From assembly GCA_002049455.2 (NCBI GenBank), contig KV918927.1:1-64000 (forward strand): 64,000 nt of DNA. The letters are read 5' to 3'. Below are positions 22,057-33,449 of the stretch, in pieces. The notes below the pieces were generated by a model. It had not been told where the DNA came from. It searched no databases and worked only from the letters and a program-made list of their open reading frames with translations. Numbering within the stretch: the first letter of the stretch is position 1; the number at the start of each line of letters is the position of its first letter. Position numbers and translations under genes: made by a program. This DNA is from Porphyra umbilicalis (Eukaryota; Rhodophyta; Bangiophyceae; Bangiales; Bangiaceae).

Positions 22057-22401
22057 TCATGAGAATGACGGCACGGCAGAGTGGCAGAGAGGCATGGGGG
22101 GGTCACTTGTCGACGAAGCATGAAGCTCGAAGAGCGTGCCGTCCAACCAAGGATCAAAGCCACATTCAGTAAAGAGCGAATGTCCTTTGCAGGCAGCTGA
22201 TGTCAGGGACGTTTCATAAAAATCAAACCACTTTTTGACGAAAAATTCGCGGACATGCGCCGGATATCCATTTGCTGATTCAGTATGATCAGAATGCTCA
22301 GGCCTTTTCGGAATCTGGATACCTTGCAAGAGAGCAGAGAAGGGTGCTGTGCCGCCGTGTGGTTTCATCATCACCCGACCAAATGTCATCCCAGGTGTCA
22401 T
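22057..22401 (-). CDS. Hypothetical ORF, 114 codons
   Basis: Starts at an ATG and reads like ordinary protein in moderate-GC DNA (TFGRVMMKPHGGTAPFSALL; VREFFVKKWFDFYETSLTSA; ECGFDPWLDGTLFELH). No family recognised. A second minus frame over the same DNA also looks partly natural, so the reading frame is not certain. Confidence 0.25.
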   Translation of the reverse strand: MTPGMTFGRVMMKPHGGTAPFSALLQGIQIPKRPEHSDHTESANGYPAHVREFFVKKWFDFYETSLTSAACKGHSLFTECGFDPWLDGTLFELHASSTSDPPMPLCHSAVPSFS

Positions 22402-22419
22402 AGGTCAAGGACATCACAC

Positions 22420-23900
22420 AATCACCCCACGCAACAACGCTGGAATATTCTTTGCTTCATGATGGGTCCGCACAGAACTTGAACAGCCACGAAGTCGCAG
22501 ATGTGGAGCCTAGGCGACAGAGATGCAGACGACTGTACTCTTTGGGCTGGCGCAAAAACACGTGACGCAGCTCCACAGTCTCGCGCTACGCGGCTTGCAG
22601 TCTGTACTGCTCAGAAACGGGCTCCCTTTCATCGGCCAACCCATGGGCTGCTAGAAACGGCCTGCAGAGAGCCTCTTCATCGGCATTTCAACGCCATGTA
22701 CGGCCGCCGCCTCACCTGTGTCAATACTTCTTCCCGCAAGCCTGAAGATCGACAGCTCCTTTGGAGCTCCCAGGCTGTACGTAGCTCAGCGTCGCCTGCG
22801 GCGGGTGACAGTTGACGCCTGACTCTCAAGAATAACACGATCTTTCCCTGCCCCCAAGCTGGAGATCAGTCGTGCGCTGCCGCCGACTGGAGGGAGAACG
22901 ATCTCACTTGTTCATAGAACTGTGAGCAGGGCGACGACGGGCTAACGTGGTGCCTTCTGGCCGTCCTGCCACGGACCCAGTCGAGAATCACTGCACGAGC
23001 AATGCGGGCCATTGTTTTTGCTTTCACGCCTTTTTCGTTGTGCTGACAACGCTTTTAGAGGCCTGGCCCTGTGGGCCCCTTGCGGGCCTTACGAGAAACA
23101 AAAGGCGACGGATGCGTGACGCATGCGTGCTGGATAGGAGAAATTTGATGTCTCGAGACATATGTTGCATCGGAGCCTCTGAGGCACAGCTGGGGACCCC
23201 TCGGCTGGCGTTTCACGCCTCGCGGCCCCACGCGCTTGCAGGAAGTCGGGTCACGTGATGCTCCTCAACGCACGCACCTGTTGAGGCGCTTTGGCTGAAA
23301 ACCGGCGGAAAAAGCCCAGCGTGCTTGACCACGGCGGCCGCTGGCCCCGAGCAGACTTGTCGACGTGCAGAAGTGCCTGAGGTGGCGGCCATCAGCTCCA
23401 CGCGGTCGTCCATTCTGCCTGTCTCTATTCGTGCGCTGCCTCTCGCAACAGCCCAAACCCTGACGTAACCTTACGAAACCTGAGTGCGTGCCGTTACGCA
23501 CGTGTGCCCTCTCCTGCAGTCCTCAGGTCCTACCCTGTTGCAATCTATTGGCGCCTCGTGTGCGTCCTCTACTCCCACGGCCGCGCGCATTGCAGCGCTT
23601 TACGCTCTGTCACGGTGCAACCCATGACTGGGCCTTTCTTTCAGTACGAGCTGTGCATGGGTCGCGTTGGCGGATCGCGCATTCTCAGTTAGCCGTTCTT
23701 TCGTGGCAGGCCGTACGCGGGCCATCTCGACCACCGTTGTGGGTGACTCCTGAGTGTGCGCCTGTAGATCATTCTCAGCGCCACTTGCGTGCCCTTGTGT
23801 ACGCGGGCCTTCAGTGGCTGTCTGAGTTGTCCGGGTGTCCGTTTGGAGCCGCACGAGGCTGTGCATCCACGAGAATTCCCGGTCGCCGAGGGCGCGCTGG
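22420..23900. other. No recognisable gene
   Basis: Moderate-GC DNA with overlapping frames up to about 165 codons on both strands. Nothing with a motif, terminal repeat or RNA signature. Confidence 0.4.
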
Positions 23901-23917
23901 TGGTGGCCGTATAGTAA

Positions 23918-25206
23918 ACGCAGAACGATGTCCCGTCCGGCTTCGTCTTAGGCCAGGCACATGCTTTGATAAGGCCGCATCGCCAGGCTAAGGTCTTTGT
24001 CCACGCTACAAGCTCTGACGACAACATCCGCAGCGTGATGGGGCTCCAGGGCAAGGTCCTGGTGGATTTGTGGTCAACAGTGCGCCCGCAGGATGACCGC
24101 AGTCTGAGGACGACAACAAGGGAGCATCTATGGGCCACTGGCTTCGCTTTTCATGCCAGAGAAGACCTGAAGTCAGCTGAAGCGGACGCGCACGCAGCGG
24201 AAGAGGAGGTTGTCGACCAAGAGACGAACCCGGACGCCAGGCAGGGCCGTTTGGGCTTTGGTCCGGCGTGGTCGCCACTGGAGTTTGTTGTCCCTTCAAA
24301 TGCGTACCGTAGTGTGACGCTCGAATATGTCTGGAGCCCGGAACAGCGCGCGACGTCATTCGAGGCCAGGCCGGAGCATAAAGTGGCCTGCTGGACGATT
24401 TGGGCCTCCGGAACATCGACAAGCTTGAGCGGTGGTCGACCAATGCCATCGCACGGGTGTTGCGCCACAAAGTGGTCTCCGACTTTCTCAAGGTCAATGT
24501 CTGCTATGTGGTCGTCAGGCGGCGCAAAATGACGGGCCTGTCTACGGAGGAGCAAATGGTGAGTGTCGCTATTGCCTTCCTCAACGGCCATCTGCAAGGA
24601 TACCTGTATGCGGGGGCCACACGGCTGGAGGCGATGGCGACGTTCAAATGTAAGCACATGGACAGCTTCAAAATGCTAACAGTCCAGTACTGCTTCAGCA
24701 CTGCTGTGAGAGGGATGGCGGCTTCGACGAATGCAGGCGCGCCACGGCGGACCGGACTCGCAGGGCACGACAGAGGCGGAGCGCTTTCGTCGAGCGACGA
24801 TCGCGATGCCGCAGTACACCAACTACGCTTTAGCAGTCAGACGAAGAGCACAACCCCCAACAGCGGCCACTTCCAAGAGCCTGTTACAGGGAGCAAGGCC
24901 GCCAACGCGGCCTGTAGAGCAGGGATGCAGCAGCAGAGAAAGCTGGTGGCGTTACAGAGCGAGTCGGCTGCCAGAAAGAACGCCATTCAAACGCTTGCTG
25001 GTACGGCACAAGATCGAACCAGCATCCTCTTATGGACGTCCGCAGAGGCCTCAAACTCTCCAAATACCGCAGACTTATGGAAGGCCGCCATTGCGGCCCA
25101 TCGCGAAGACACCAATGTGCTGTGCGATCGAAGTAACTCGGCGCACGCAAGGGCTGGGGGCGCTCGGGCCCGCAAGGGCGAGGACAATTCGACCAAGGGC
25201 AAGTAA
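23918..25206 (+). pseudogene. Unknown coding region of about 430 codons with one frame change
   Basis: Coding-like sequence begins near 23918 (QNDVPSGFVLGQAHALIRP), continues through GLQGKVLVDLWSTVRPQDD and a charged helical stretch (EDLKSAEADAHAAEEEVVDQ) to about 24390. It then resumes in the next frame (LLDDLGLRNIDKLERWSTNA; ARVLRHKVVSDFLKVNVCYV; FKCKHMDSFKMLTVQYCFST) and ends at 25204-25206 in a Gln/Ala/Ser-rich helical tail. One frameshift near 24390 and possibly one in-frame stop separate the parts. I recognise no domain. Position next to low-complexity repeats and transposases suggests a mobile-element protein, but a decayed host gene is possible. Confidence 0.45.
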
Positions 25207-25329
25207 GGTCCCCCAGACAAATTTGTTGCTGTTGAGAACGCGATAGACAAAACACGCGAGGTCTTCGACGTGGCGGCCTCCGAAGAAGAGCAGGAGGGGA
25301 CTTTGACCTCGCACGAGGCCAACGACGCG

Positions 25330-25995
25330 TCCGTCAGCATTTCGATCCTCGTCCCCGGCCCCACGCCAACGCACTTCGTCTCCCCCGCCACCCTTTCGAT
25401 TCTCGTCCGCGCCCCCGCCGACTGCCGCCAACCCAAACCGTTACCCCCGCAGACACCACCAACACCGTTACCGCGCCCTCCAAAACTGCCATCGCCGTCG
25501 TCGACCGCACTGGTCACCGCCAACGTCGTCCGTTGCCCCCGCCAACGTCCCAATTCTCGTGCCTGGCCCTGCTGACCGCCTCCAACGCCGACTGTCGCCC
25601 AAGACGACACCGCCAGCACAAGTCCTGCCCCCTTTAACACTTCCAATGCCGTCCGCGGCCCCGCCGACCATTTCCAACACCGTCTTTCGCACGCGGCAAC
25701 GTCCCGACCTGCGCTCAGGCCCCCTCCGACCTCCGTCAACGCCGACCGTCACACCCGCCGACACCGCCAACACCGTCCCCGCCCGCTTCAATACCGCCAA
25801 CGCCGTCCCCGGGCCCACCGACCACCGCCAACGCCGTCCGTCGCCCCCGCAAACGGCCCGACCCGCGCCTTCGCCCCGACTCACCGCTGCCAACTTTGAC
25901 CGTTACCGCTGCCGACACCGCCAACACCGTTCCCGCACTCCCCACCCGATGCCATCGCTGCTAACGCCCGGAACGCTGTCGGCTCTTTCCGCAGC
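25330..25995. repeat. Degenerate C-rich minisatellite, words CCGCCAACACCGTC
   Basis: About 650 bp of loosely repeated 9-14 bp words (CCGCCAACNCCGTC, CCCCGCCGAC). On the minus strand they translate as Gly/Val/Arg repeats. It starts just after the unknown coding region ends. The word is close to the complement of the Thr/Val/Ala-coding repeat near 8 kb. Confidence 0.6.
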
Positions 25996-26455
25996 CGCCG
26001 GCGCCTATTAAAGCCCCCGTCTTTGATGCTGCCGCCGATCAAGACAACCACTTCCTTCAAGCAGAGCCTCCATGCACGTAGTTGCTGCCGCCGACGAACG
26101 CCGCGTCGCCCGCTGGCTCTACCGCCGACGAATGCCCGCAGCCCTGCCGTCGCAGGCGCCGTCAGCCGTGCCCGGCGCCGCTTCCTGCGACAAGAAGCAT
26201 CGCAAAAGACGGTTGCTCGGTTCATATCGTTTGAAACCGTTTTGTATGGTTCCCATCCATTCGTTTGTGACAATACGTTGCACTCGCGTGTGCGGAGAAC
26301 AGGGTGGTGTGCGAAGGAGCACGCCAGCGAGTGTGGTTGCGACGTTGGACGCGGTCACTGCCATTGAGTGCCGTGCCACTGCGCTTCTGTGCTTCTCGTG
26401 GCATTGTTGGTCGGTGTGTTCCACTGCAATCCTGATTTCTTTGCTGATACATACC

Positions 26456-28318
26456 ATGGACGTCCACCACCAGGTGCAAGGCGACGACATGGGAGGTGCT
26501 GTGGACCAGGACGACCCCTTCTCGGGCCCTGCGATGGCTGTGAGCCACCATCTTCGGCTGCTGCATTTGGCGCGGCGGGTCCGCGGTTGTCAGCGCTGGT
26601 AGCGACGACACCGCGGGTCGGTTCGTGGGCGCGCGCCCAACAAAAAGCGCGACTTCAACCTCGGGCTGCGCAAAACTTTGCAAGACTATTGGGGTGTGGA
26701 CGGGGAGCCGCCCGTCTTCGCCGAGAAGGACGTTGACAGCCGGTTTCGAATGCCACGTGCTGTCTTTACGCACGTCTACAACGACATAAAGGGCGAGCCG
26801 TGTCAACGCGTCAACGTTACCGGGCGACCCCAGGCACATCCTGTTCAGAAGTTCGTGCGATTTCTTAGCAACGGCGAGGCGGCGGACAGCCCCGAAGAGT
26901 ATGTCCGGTTGGAGAAGTCGACCACCAATGCCGCTCTCAAGAACCTCATCAAGTTCATCGTCAACAAGTACGACTCGACCTACCTGCGTGCGCTGACGGA
27001 CCAGGACATCACGCGCATCCTTACGTTCAACAAGGACCGGGCCTTGGCCAGCTGTATCGGCAGCTTGGACTGCAGCCACTGGGAGTGGCACGGCTGCCCG
27101 AAGTCAGCGGCTGGAAAGCACGAGGGCGATCGGGCCAGCGGTCGATTGTACTGCAGACGGTGCTCGACCACAACCTCTGGGTTTGGCAAGGCCTCGCCGG
27201 CTCCCCAGAAATCAGCAACCACATCACATCCTCAAGCAGAGCCCTGTAGATTCTCATGTCGTGCGCGGCGAGTGGCCGCCACGTCACTTTTCTTTTGAAG
27301 TGAACGGACGATGGGCACACGTGTGTTTTCTATTTAGTCGACAGTACCTATCCCTCTTACCCCTTTCTAGTTCGCCTGCACCAGAACCCCGGAACCTCAG
27401 AGGAGCTTGAGTTCAACGCCGTACAAGAAGGCGCTCGCAAGGAGTTTGAGCGCCTGTACGGCACCGTGGACGAGCAATTCAAGGTGGGTCTCCACCCCGC
27501 GCGCCACGACAGCATGGCTCACTTCATCCTCACGACCAAGGCCGTGTGCATCATGCACAACATAGTCGTGGAGGGGCGGCAGCCATTATTCGTCCACAGC
27601 ATTCGGCGTCATGGCGCAGATGTTGACATCGGTGGTCACGGTAGCGGCGTTGCGGGCGACGGTGAGGGCGCGGGCGCCGGTGACAACCATGGCGGCGACG
27701 GGAGTGACGTCGGCGGCGGTGAAGATGGTGGTTATTGCGGCGATGGCGGCGGTGGAGGCGGCGGGTATGGTGGCGGCGGCGGCGGTGGCGGTGGCGGTGG
27801 CGGCCAAGGCGAAAGTGGATGGCGGCGCCGGCGCCCGTAGGGATGGGGCTATGGATGCTGGCAATGGTGGCTGTGAAGATGCCGGCGCCGATGCCGGAGG
27901 CGGCGGCGATGGTGACACTGACGGCGCTGGCGGCCGGGATGGTGGTGACGGCGGTGAGGATGCTGGTGAGGGAGGCGCCGGCGGCGGTGGCGGCAGCAAT
28001 TGTTGCGGTTCCGGCGGCCGCGGTGGGGATGGTAACGACGGCCAAGGGGGCGCTTGGGATGATGGCGCCGGCTACATTGGTGGCCGAGTTCATCCGTCTG
28101 GGCCATCACGCGGTCGCGTTGGTCGGGCCGCTGACAGTGTCCCAGCTGACCCCGAGCTCCAAGTCAACCAGGGCATGCTTCGCCCGCCCGGTTCCTTCTT
28201 CGACCTCCTGACTTGGGTGCAGGCGACGGACCCGGCCGTCGAGATGAGCTTGGGAAGGGATCTCACTGCACTTGCGTGGGCTTGCCGACAGGCACGGCGG
28301 TCACGCGCTCGCGAGTGA
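26456..28318 (+). pseudogene. Harbinger-type (PIF/IS5-like) transposase, broken
   Basis: Starts MDVHHQVQGDDMGGAVDQDD at 26456. One frame holds a TAG at 26600-26602, then the basic segment APNKKRDFNLGLRKTLQDYW, then FRMPRAVFTHVYNDI and the first catalytic motif SLDCSHWEWHGCP (Asp codon 27068-27070). Past about 27130 the frame changes. The part that should hold the second Asp (family form AGSPGSLND) reads AGSPEISN and seems to have lost it. The last motif TTKAVCIMHNIVVEGR, with Glu codon 27571-27573, is in a third frame. A Gly-rich GGC expansion (27640-28080) precedes a C-terminal helix, RDLTALAWACRQARR. The DDE order and the DCSHWEW motif are those of the plant-type Harbinger transposase family. 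Terminal inverted repeats were not found. Confidence 0.7.
27640..28085. repeat. GGC-triplet expansion inside the Harbinger transposase
   Basis: Runs of GGC/GGT/GCG triplets separate the catalytic Glu motif from the C-terminal helix of the transposase. They encode Gly/Asp or Ala depending on frame, and the complement reads as His/Arg or Pro/Ser. Confidence 0.6.
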
Positions 28319-28944
28319 TGAGGGCTTGTATGAGCCTGTGGGTGTGTGTGCATTTTTGTGTGTGTTTGTTTGTCAATGACTTGAGTTTTCGTCAAAGCCG
28401 CATGGCATGTTCTGTGTACAGTCGTTCCACAAAACTCTAGCACTCTGGCGGGATCAATAGTGCCCTCGATATCTCACATGTGCCTCTTTTGCGACGCAAC
28501 GCTCTCGTTTTTGGACAGGCACTCTCGAAAATGCCTCAAACGTGACCAATCCACGATTCCAGGAGACGCCCAGCGGTCCCGGGGGACCCTCTCGTGAGGG
28601 ACTTCAGATTTCTGAAACAAACCTTGAAGGACAGCCGACGCCGCGCCTGACTTCGGCATTCTTGGCAGGTCCATTGCAGTCATGGCTCCAGAATATCACC
28701 CGTGCTCCTACGTGGTGGGTACTATCGCGCAGGCGGGCAGACTGTTGCCTCAATAGTTCCTACGGCTCCGCGCCCTCATTGGCGCGAGAGTCTAGGAGGC
28801 ACTGCTAACTTTGTCGGTGATCTGGTGATCCAATGAGAGAGCGCGAGAGATTCTCTATTGAGAAAGGGCCATTCTATGGATATCCCACTTGTCTGCGGCT
28901 CACGGACTGCGTGGAGGCAGGTCACGACTCACGCGGAATGGTAC

Positions 28945-30690
28945 AGTCGGAATCCTTCACCTTTTTTGAGAATGGCCTCATCAGACCCGAGCTGCTCTGA
29001 CACACGAGGCAGCGCAAGATGGCGTTGAGCCCTCCATCGCTCTTTCTGACACCCAACATCGTGGAGCCGGGCCGGTCCGCCAATCTGGCTGGTCTCCCAC
29101 TGGCGGGCGTGCCAAGGGTCACACGTCCAGTTTGAATGTTCAGAGCGCGGCGGCCGGCCCGTCGGCCAATCTGCCGAGTGCGAGGTGGACAGAGACCAGA
29201 TGATCTCCTCTTGCGCGCAATTTCGGGACGATGGCATGTTCAGTGCGAAATCATCGGGAGTCGCAGCATATCTTGATCCTGATCTGATCGCTGAACAATG
29301 GCCTGACGGTTGAGGTCATCGGCCCGTTCTCGGTCGCTCAAACTTGCATTCGGCAAATTGTGACGCGCCGGGCGCATATGTCGACCGGACAACGGCGTCG
29401 CCGATCCGGTCGACGTCGCGACCACGATCCGCGTCCCCCCCCGCTCCTCCCCCGCCCCCCTCCCCCGCCACTGCCGCCATCACGATCTGTGCCCCCCCCC
29501 CCCCCTTCCCCCCCCCCCCCGCCTTCTTCACCTCCAACCGCCGCCATCGCGATCCGCGCCCCCCACCCCGCACCGCCGCCGTCGAGGCCGGCGTAGGCGC
29601 CGCGCCCTCCCCATTCGTTAAGCGCTCGTCACCGCTGTTGCTGCTCTCATTTGGCGTCCTCGCTCTTTTGCTGGTTCTTCTTTGTCCTTAGGCTCGTTCA
29701 CGTGGCTCTTTCCATGTCGCCTGAAGACGCTCATGACTCTCGCTGTTGTTTCTTTGTTAGCCGCCTCATATTGAAGCTTTTGCTGTAGGACTCAAAGCGG
29801 AGTCCCCGCAATTGAGTGCACCTCATCAATGTCGGCAACGTTACTCATGGCCCGTTCCAAAACGCACATACCTTATTCGCAGAGAGCGAGAGGGGGATGT
29901 GCCCTCGGACCATTACGAAGAGGCCACAAACAAACACTCTAGCCCATTGAATCTTGAGACAACAACACAGCAAACGAAAGGCAAAAGAGAACACTGACAA
30001 GGCAGCCACAGCGGTGATCGGAACCAAAGGGCGAGGGCGGCGAAGCGGCGCGGGCTGCGTACTGGGCAACTACTGTGTGGGAAGAGGGGGACCCCAGGCG
30101 ACAGGGGGGGGAGGGGCGCGGATCGCGGTGATGGCGGTGCGAAGGGGGGTGGGGAGCGGCGGGGGGGTGGGGCGAAGCGGATCGCGGTCGCGACGTCGAC
30201 CGGATCGGCGACGCCGTTGTCCAGTCGACATGTGCGCCCGGCGCGTAACAACTTTCCGAATGCAAATTTGAGCGCCCGAGAACAGGCCGATGTTCTCAAC
30301 CGTCGGGCCATTGTTCAGGGATCAGACCGGAATTTAGATATGCTGCGATTCCCGATGATCTCGCACTGGACTTTCCATCTTCCCAAAATAGCGCTCAAGA
30401 GAAGATCATCTGATCTCTGTCCACCTCGCACTGGGCCGTCAGCTAAATTGGCAGACGGGCGCGCCTCCGCGATCAGAAAATCCAACGAGAAAAGTGACCC
30501 CTGGCACGCCCGCCAATGGAGGATCAGCCAGAATGGCTGAAGGGACCGGCTGCATGATGTTGCGGGCCGACAAGAGCGATGGAAGGCTCATTGCTGTCAT
30601 GTGCTGCCTCGTGTGTCTGAGCACCCGAAGTCTGTGAGCAGAAAAGCGCCTTCGAAAAACTTTGTTGACTCGTCACCGGTCCTCAGCCAC
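28945..30690. mobile_element. Foldback-type element with long diverged inverted arms
   Basis: The arm at about 28945-29580 is, in reverse complement, recognisably the arm at about 30105-30690. Shared words include CGACGTCGACCGGATCGGCGACG / its complement, GCCCGGCGCG, GAACAGGCCGATG-like, TCGGGCCATTGTTC-like, and GCTGCCTCGTGTGTC. Similarity is patchy, by eye about 75-80%. A C-run/G-run segment forms the inner end of each arm. The spacer of about 520 bp has no gene. Terminal duplication and exact ends are unclear because the outermost bases have diverged. The structure suggests a non-autonomous DNA element of foldback type, or two old inverted copies of one short element. Confidence 0.5.
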
Positions 30691-30772
30691 AATTTCGCGA
30701 AACCAGGAACACATGAATGGTACTATTGATCTCGGCTGAGAGCGAGGTTTTTTGTGGAATAACCGTACCAAT

Positions 30773-31524
30773 CAGGGGTTCTCGATGATATATCCCCGAG
30801 GATTTTATCCGTGGATTATATCCGTATCCACTTCGCCTTCGAGCCGAGGACGCATATCAAAAATGCATTCTGAGAAAAAGAGAAGAGGATATATCTATCC
30901 TGTCCGCCAGAATTTGCCAGAATATATTGTATCCGTATCCCAGATATGAGATTCAGGAGACAAAGTCATATATGATTATGAGACTTCCCGCATCTGGAGA
31001 ATTCTTGTTAAACGCAGTCGACCTTTCGTTTCGCGTGCCGACAATCGGGGGATTAATGTCCCAATATTTCGCTGCGACAAGCGGCTAGCCAGCCCGACCC
31101 AGGTGCAACCGTTCAATCACGCGACACGATCCGATTGCGTTGTTGTCAGAGCGTGACACGAGGTTCAGAACGCCCATTCTCACGTCCATTCACACGAACG
31201 GCGGGTAACCGCGTCGTCGGCGCCCGTTGGGGCGTTGAAATCAAGTGTGGATCTCAAGCTGTACTGACGTCCATTTCGCACGCGAATAACCGCTGGATGG
31301 CGTTCTTCTTGAGCTCTTATTGAGCTGTCTCTCGGACGTGGGGGTTTATATTCGGATCCAATAATCGTATTCGGGTTTGAATATAATCTGCCCAAATATC
31401 CGGTTCCGAAAGCAGATATCCCGATCCGGATCTCAGCTGAGGGAGTAGTCTGTCATCAGATATGGAGGATCGGCGTTTATCCGCATCCTATCACGGCCCA
31501 AAGAACATATCCTGACAACCCCTG
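30773..31524. mobile_element. hAT-type MITE, 752 bp, with perfect 8-bp target duplication
   Basis: Begins CAGGGGTTCTCGATGATATATCC and ends with ATATCCTGACAACCCCTG, giving imperfect terminal inverted repeats CAGGGGTT(G/C)TC. It is flanked by GTACCAAT at 30765-30772 and 31525-31532, an exact 8-bp duplication. CAGGG-type ends with 8-bp duplications are the hallmark of hAT transposons. There is no transposase inside. Many GGATAT / ATATCC words crowd both ends. It is clearly related to, but much more diverged than, the two 753-bp copies inside the LINE to the right. Confidence 0.85.
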
Positions 31525-31532
31525 GTACCAAT

Positions 31533-32160
31533 CGAAGTCTTCATACCGGAAACACGACACGGGGCTCTTGCGATTGCTGGCTGCCTGCGCTGTCGCATCG
31601 CGTATGACAGGCAAGGTGTGTGGCACCTGAAATGCGCAAATGATGCGCTTTCCAATTCATAAGGCGCTGCTAAGACAGACTTTACCGGTACAACAAAAGG
31701 AGCACCGCTTGCGACGGGCTTCCTGATCATTAATGGGTGCTATGGCACTTCCCGAAAACTTGGACATGCTGCTGATCGCGAAGCATCCTTCACACATCGT
31801 GCTGTAAGTAGGCGCTGTCGATGTTTGGCCAATGGGTGAGCTGTATTCGTGCCCCGGTGAAGCCGCTCAGAGCCTCATGACCCGTTATCAGAGTTCTCTG
31901 GCGTCAGAGCACTTCGTCTCTCTCCGACATTCCATGCGATAAACAAGCCCACCAACCGGGAGATCATTCGCACAAACTCATGAATCGGCACCGCGTGGGC
32001 CTTGGGCTTGCCTTTCGCATCCGCCACCACTGCTCCGTCCATTGAGGCAGAATCGGACGCACCTCGTCTTCCATACTCTCCGCAGGCCTCACAGTGCTGG
32101 CTGTGCGAGCGTCGATCTTCTGGCGCCGGCGCGCGTGGCGGCGCTGTGTTAGATCTCTGG
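31533..32160. other. No recognisable gene
   Basis: Short frames only and no motif. It probably includes the 5' flank and the unseen left terminus of the mariner-like element that follows. Confidence 0.4.
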
Positions 32161-32164
32161 CCAA

Positions 32165-32345
32165 TGCCGTTGCGCGTCGCTTCCTTTCTGCGCCGAAGGT
32201 GTGCGTGGTGCCGCTGTCGTCGTGCTCCTGTCGGTCTCGTATCGCGTCGCGTCGCTTCGGCGGCGGGGTTGCGCGCGGTGCCGCTGTCGTCGTGCTCGTG
32301 TCGGTGTGCGGAGGCGACGCGACGCCTCCTTTTTTCGGCGGCCGC
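32165..32345. repeat. Degenerate tandem repeat of about 72 bp
   Basis: Two full copies and a partial share GTGC(G/C)GTGGTGCCGCTGTCGTCGTGCTC in order and spacing. They sit in the leader just upstream of the mariner-like transposase and read as Arg/Cys or Thr/Ala runs in different frames. Confidence 0.5.
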
Positions 32346-32374
32346 AGTCGGGCGGGCAGAGGCGCTTTATTGTC

Positions 32375-33409
32375 ATGTTCTGCGAGGACCTCCGCGCGTC
32401 CACGCTGTCCATGCTCTCTAATGGCGTGGCACGCCAAAAGGTGCACGAGAGTATCGGAGTGAAGCGGACGCAGCTAAAGCGGTAGGAAGGCTACTACGCG
32501 CTGCATGGATCGGTGTTGCGGAACTTGGAGCGGAAGAACAAGTACGGCGATGCCTGCGAGTACGATTTGCAGCTCATGAACGCATTGGCAACTGTTGTGC
32601 GCAACCATCCTCGGGCTTTGCTTCGTGAGCATGCGCACATGCTCAAACTGATGAGCCAAGATCATGCGGGAGACATGACGGAGCTGCAGTTTTCCAAGAG
32701 CACGGTCGATCGCCTCTTGCGTCGCCTAGGCGTCACGCACAAAAATAATTCGCGCTTGTTTCGCGAGTCCACAAAGGAGCGACGCCGGCAGCCGTCTCTC
32801 GTACGGCAGCGCATTCCCCGCCGCTGTATCGTGTCTGTGAACGAAAAACACACGGACGGGTCGGATGGGTTCCGTCTGTACGGTCGCACATTCAGTCAAG
32901 AGCGCTCCAACCTTCGCGACCGCGACCCGCGGTCTTTGCCTCGCACCAGCACCACCATGGCGGTCTCCAGCGCCGGGCGCGTCTTTGGCGTCATGTCCGT
33001 CATTGTGCGCCAAAAGACGTTGACGGGGGCCGACTGGCGGCTTTTTCTCCAGCACCTCTTCCACATGCTGGGTGTTTATATGCCTGGGGCGCCATGACCC
33101 TTGCAACCCGACAACTGTGTCGTCATGTTTGATAACGCTCCCATCCTCGACGCCGACGGGGATGCCTTCATGACCGCCAACGGCGTCACCTTCCTCCATC
33201 TTCCTCCGGACAGCCCCGACATGCAGCCCATAGAAGGTGTGTTCAATGACTTGAAGGTCATCATCCGGAACCTGGTCTACAATGAACAGGATTTGGAGGA
33301 CGACCCCCATCTGTTGCAGGCGATGGCGGCCAGCGTTTGGAGCCATCGACAAATTATCGGGCGATTTGATCGTGTTGATCGGGTGTTAGCTGCTGTCGGC
33401 GCACAATGA
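32375..33409 (+). pseudogene. Tc1/mariner (IS630-type) transposase, one frame with two stops
   Basis: One plus-strand frame from an ATG at 32375 (MFCEDLRASTLSML) to a stop at 33407-33409, about 345 codons, normal for this family. The N-terminal helix-turn-helix region includes VARQKVHESIGVKRTQLKR and SKSTVDRLLRRLGVTHK. Catalytic motifs: first position IVSVNEKH, where relatives have Asp and this copy has Asn (codon 32840-32842); second VVMFDNAP, Asp codon 33131-33133; third SPDMQPIEGVFNDLK, Glu codon 33233-33235. A TAG at 32483-32485 and a TGA at 33095-33097 fall where relatives are expected to have Trp. Two nonsense codons and the lost first Asp make it inactive. No terminal repeats identified. 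Confidence 0.8.
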
Positions 33410-33449
33410 CAATGACAAGGACTGCACATTATTCACACTTGTCCTCGTT

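Noticed and set aside
29339-29596. Pro-rich and Gly-rich small ORFs in the C-run region
   Set aside because: They are translations of the C/G homopolymer segment at the inner end of a foldback arm and have counterparts in the opposite arm.
32513-33097. A short complete transposase starting at 32513
   Set aside because: The same frame continues upstream and downstream through single stops with family-typical sequence, so it is the middle of a longer broken gene.
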